DNA of 34,460 bases, from positions 1 through 34,460 of the forward strand of contig PHBE01000026.1 of the NCBI GenBank assembly GCA_002841885.1. The letters are read 5' to 3'. This DNA is from Deltaproteobacteria bacterium HGW-Deltaproteobacteria-18 (GTDB lineage: Bacteria; Desulfobacterota; Desulfovibrionia; Desulfovibrionales; Desulfomicrobiaceae). Below are positions 32,809-34,460 of this stretch, one piece after another. A program made the position numbers and the translations under genes. The number at the start of each line of letters is the position of its first letter. The stretch's first letter is position 1. The notes below the pieces were generated by a model. It was given only the letters and a program-made list of their open reading frames with translations, did no database searches and was not told the DNA's origin.

Positions 32809-34191
32809 ATGAAGAATATCAGAGTGGCCGATATCTTGTTGTCCGAGGCGGAAGTCGAATCCCTGGTGGTCAAGGGCTGGGTGCGGACCAAACGCGAGAG
32901 CAAGGAGTTCGTGTTTTTGGAGATCAACGACGGCTCCTGCCTGAAGAATCTGCAGGCCATCGTCGCAGCGGATGCCTCCGGCTTTGATCTCATGGACCGC
33001 GTGGGCACTGGCGCGGCGGTCAGTCTGAACGGCGCCCTTGTGGAATCGCCCGGACAGGGGCAGAAGTGGGAACTGAAGGTTCAAAAGCTTGAGGTCCTGG
33101 GCGAAGCGGACGCCTCCTACCCACTGCAGAAGAAGCGGCACACGGATGAATACCTGCGCACCATCGCACATCTGAGGCCCCGCACGAACAAATACGGCGC
33201 CCTGAACCGAATCCGTGCTGAACTGTCTTTTGGCGTGCATCAGTTTTTCCGCGAGCAGGGCTTTTTCCATGTGCACGCGCCCATCATCACGGGGGCGGAC
33301 TGCGAGGGGGCCGGAGAAATGTTTCAGATCACCACGCTTGATCTGGCCAATGTCCCAAAGAAAAACGGCAAGGCGGATTTCGAGCAGGATTTCTTCGGCA
33401 AGGAAGCTTCTCTCACTGTCTCTGGGCAGCTGGCTGCCGAGAATCTGGCTTGCGCGTTGGGCCGGGTTTACACTTTCGGCCCGACCTTTCGAGCGGAGAA
33501 CTCCAACACGCCCAAACACGCCGCCGAGTTCTGGATGATCGAGCCTGAGATGGCGTTCGCCGACTTGAGCGACAACATGGACCTGGGTGAGCACTGCATC
33601 AAATGGCTGATCACCCATCTTATGGACAATTGTCGTGACGATCTGGAGCTGTTTGGTAATTTTGTGGACAAGGGTCTCTTCGCCACGCTGGAGAACATCC
33701 TTGAAAAGCCGTTCATTCGCTTGCCGTACGCGGAGGCGGTGAACATCCTGAAGAGCGCTCCCCGCACCTTTGAGTTTCCGGTGGACTTCGGAACTGACCT
33801 GCAGACCGAACACGAGCGCTATCTGACCGAAGATCATTTCAAGCAGCCGGTCATCGTTTTCGACTACCCCAAAGAGATCAAGGCATTCTATATGCGCCTC
33901 AACGACGACGGGAAAACCGTTGGTGCGATGGACGTACTTGTCCCTCGAATCGGAGAGCTCATTGGCGGCAGCGCCAGGGAAGAGAGATTGGACGTTCTTG
34001 AACGGCGTATCGAGGAACTCGGCCTGCCCAAGGAAGAATACTGGTGGTATCTGGACCTGCGCCGATTCGGATCAGTCCCCCACGCGGGATTCGGAATGGG
34101 TTTTGAGAGGCTGCTGATGCTGGTTACGGGCATCGCCAATATCCGTGACGTCATCCCGTTCCCCAGAACACCTCGGCATCTGGAGTTCTGA
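32809..34191 (+). CDS. asnS: Asparagine-tRNA ligase
   Basis: The 460-residue class IIb synthetase charges tRNA-Asn. It has an N-terminal OB-fold anticodon-binding domain (about 14-100, VKGWVRTKRESKEFVFLEIN), and catalytic motifs 2 (FGPTFRAENSNTPKHAAEFW) and 3 (HAGFGMGFERLLMLVTGIAN). The GGSAREER segment is typical of AsnRS. The ATG at 32809 follows GAGAGGA and starts 24 bases after priA. The same frame is open far upstream inside priA, but that is only overlap of frames. The gene ends close to the rRNA promoter region. Confidence 0.96.
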   Translation: MKNIRVADILLSEAEVESLVVKGWVRTKRESKEFVFLEINDGSCLKNLQAIVAADASGFDLMDRVGTGAAVSLNGALVESPGQGQKWELKVQKLEVLGEADASYPLQKKRHTDEYLRTIAHLRPRTNKYGALNRIRAELSFGVHQFFREQGFFHVHAPIITGADCEGAGEMFQITTLDLANVPKKNGKADFEQDFFGKEASLTVSGQLAAENLACALGRVYTFGPTFRAENSNTPKHAAEFWMIEPEMAFADLSDNMDLGEHCIKWLITHLMDNCRDDLELFGNFVDKGLFATLENILEKPFIRLPYAEAVNILKSAPRTFEFPVDFGTDLQTEHERYLTEDHFKQPVIVFDYPKEIKAFYMRLNDDGKTVGAMDVLVPRIGELIGGSAREERLDVLERRIEELGLPKEEYWWYLDLRRFGSVPHAGFGMGFERLLMLVTGIANIRDVIPFPRTPRHLEF

Positions 34192-34205
34192 ACGCTTTAA
34201 CTAGC

Positions 34206-34240
34206 TGAAATTAAATAATATAAAATTAATTTCATATTTT
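34206..34240 (+). terminator. AT-rich inverted repeat after asnS
   Basis: TGAAATTAA (34206-34214) pairs with TTAATTTCA (34226-34234) around 11 bases and is followed by TATTTT. It may be a weak terminator. It also lies where an UP element of the promoter at 34243 would be. Confidence 0.45.
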
Positions 34241-34242
34241 GG

Positions 34243-34271
34243 TTGACAACTGGTTGCCTCCCACATAGAAG
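34243..34271 (+). promoter_or_regulatory. Probable rRNA operon promoter P1
   Basis: A perfect TTGACA (34243-34248) and TAGAAG (34266-34271) are 17 bases apart. The 35 bases upstream are almost pure A/T, as in a strong UP element. A GC-rich discriminator follows. Confidence 0.6.
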
Positions 34272-34373
34272 CCTCTTTCTGCGCTGCGGAACAGCAACGC
34301 ACGAGACGAAAGTCACCGGCCTTTGCGGATTAAATTTCGCAGGTTGAATTGAAAAAAAAGATGAAGAAAGCGC

Positions 34374-34402
34374 TTGACGGTGGATGAGGGAGTCGATAGA
34401 GA
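34374..34402 (+). promoter_or_regulatory. Possible rRNA operon promoter P2
   Basis: TTGACG (34374-34379) and TAGAGA (34397-34402) are 17 bases apart, with an A-rich tract just upstream (34351-34369). Confidence 0.5.
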
Positions 34403-34428
34403 CGTTTCCTCTTGCCGGAAGGCTAAAG

Positions 34429-34460
34429 GATCTTTGACAAATAAATAGCGAGTTGGAGCA
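34429..34460 (+). promoter_or_regulatory. rRNA leader with boxA-like sequence
   Basis: GATCTTTGACAA (34429-34440) resembles the boxA antitermination element and the usual pre-16S leader (TCTTTGACAA...TAG). The 16S gene would start beyond the window end, so it cannot be confirmed here. Confidence 0.55.

Overview
The window reads as a chromosomal segment of a sulfate-reducing member of the Desulfovibrionales (Desulfobacterota), perhaps Desulfomicrobium-like. This is an inference. It rests on the moderately GC-rich housekeeping genes, a periplasmic tetraheme c-type cytochrome beside a chemoreceptor with its own CxxCH haem motif (the DcrA type known from Desulfovibrio), a selenocysteine tRNA, and the block ftsH-folP-cdaA-cdaR-glmM. 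No 16S or other marker RNA lies inside the window, so genus and species cannot be fixed.

Layout. (1) 1-7.7 kb: a rod-like structured region, then a DksA/TraR-family regulator, an NFACT-family protein, moaA, a small conserved-looking orphan on the minus strand, phoH-ybeY (overlapping), a YcaO-domain protein on the minus strand and a lipoprotein. (2) 7.9-11.5 kb: argF-argG-argH, the last three steps of arginine synthesis, closed by a very strong symmetrical terminator. (3) 11.7-15.6 kb: a redox-sensing cluster made of a tetraheme cytochrome, a haem-binding chemoreceptor and an orphan ABC-type substrate-binding protein. An amidohydrolase follows.

(4) 16,834-23,359: a compact mobile island of about 6.5 kb integrated at the 3' end of selC (tRNA-Sec, minus strand). 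Its limits are a 20-bp direct repeat that copies the tRNA 3' end, and tandem ATGGTCC repeats lie just inside both ends. It carries a tyrosine integrase, a serine resolvase whose promoter is studded with GGGTAC sites, a four-gene operon that includes an inovirus Gp2-like (rolling-circle-type) replication protein, two small membrane proteins, a probable ruvC remnant, a possible small RNA and a gene-poor region full of hairpins. No capsid, terminase, Zot-type ATPase or conjugation gene was seen. It looks like a non-autonomous integrated replicon or satellite and is the least ordinary part of the window.

(5) 23.5-34.2 kb: ftsH, folP, cdaA-cdaR-glmM (c-di-AMP synthesis coupled to cell-wall precursor synthesis), galU, priA and asnS. 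(6) The last 260 bases look like the promoter and leader of an rRNA operon whose 16S gene would begin just beyond the window.

Functional picture: the chromosomal genes are mostly housekeeping (stringent response, molybdopterin, rRNA maturation, arginine, envelope, replication restart, aminoacylation). The accessory biology is concentrated in the redox-chemotaxis cluster and the selC island.
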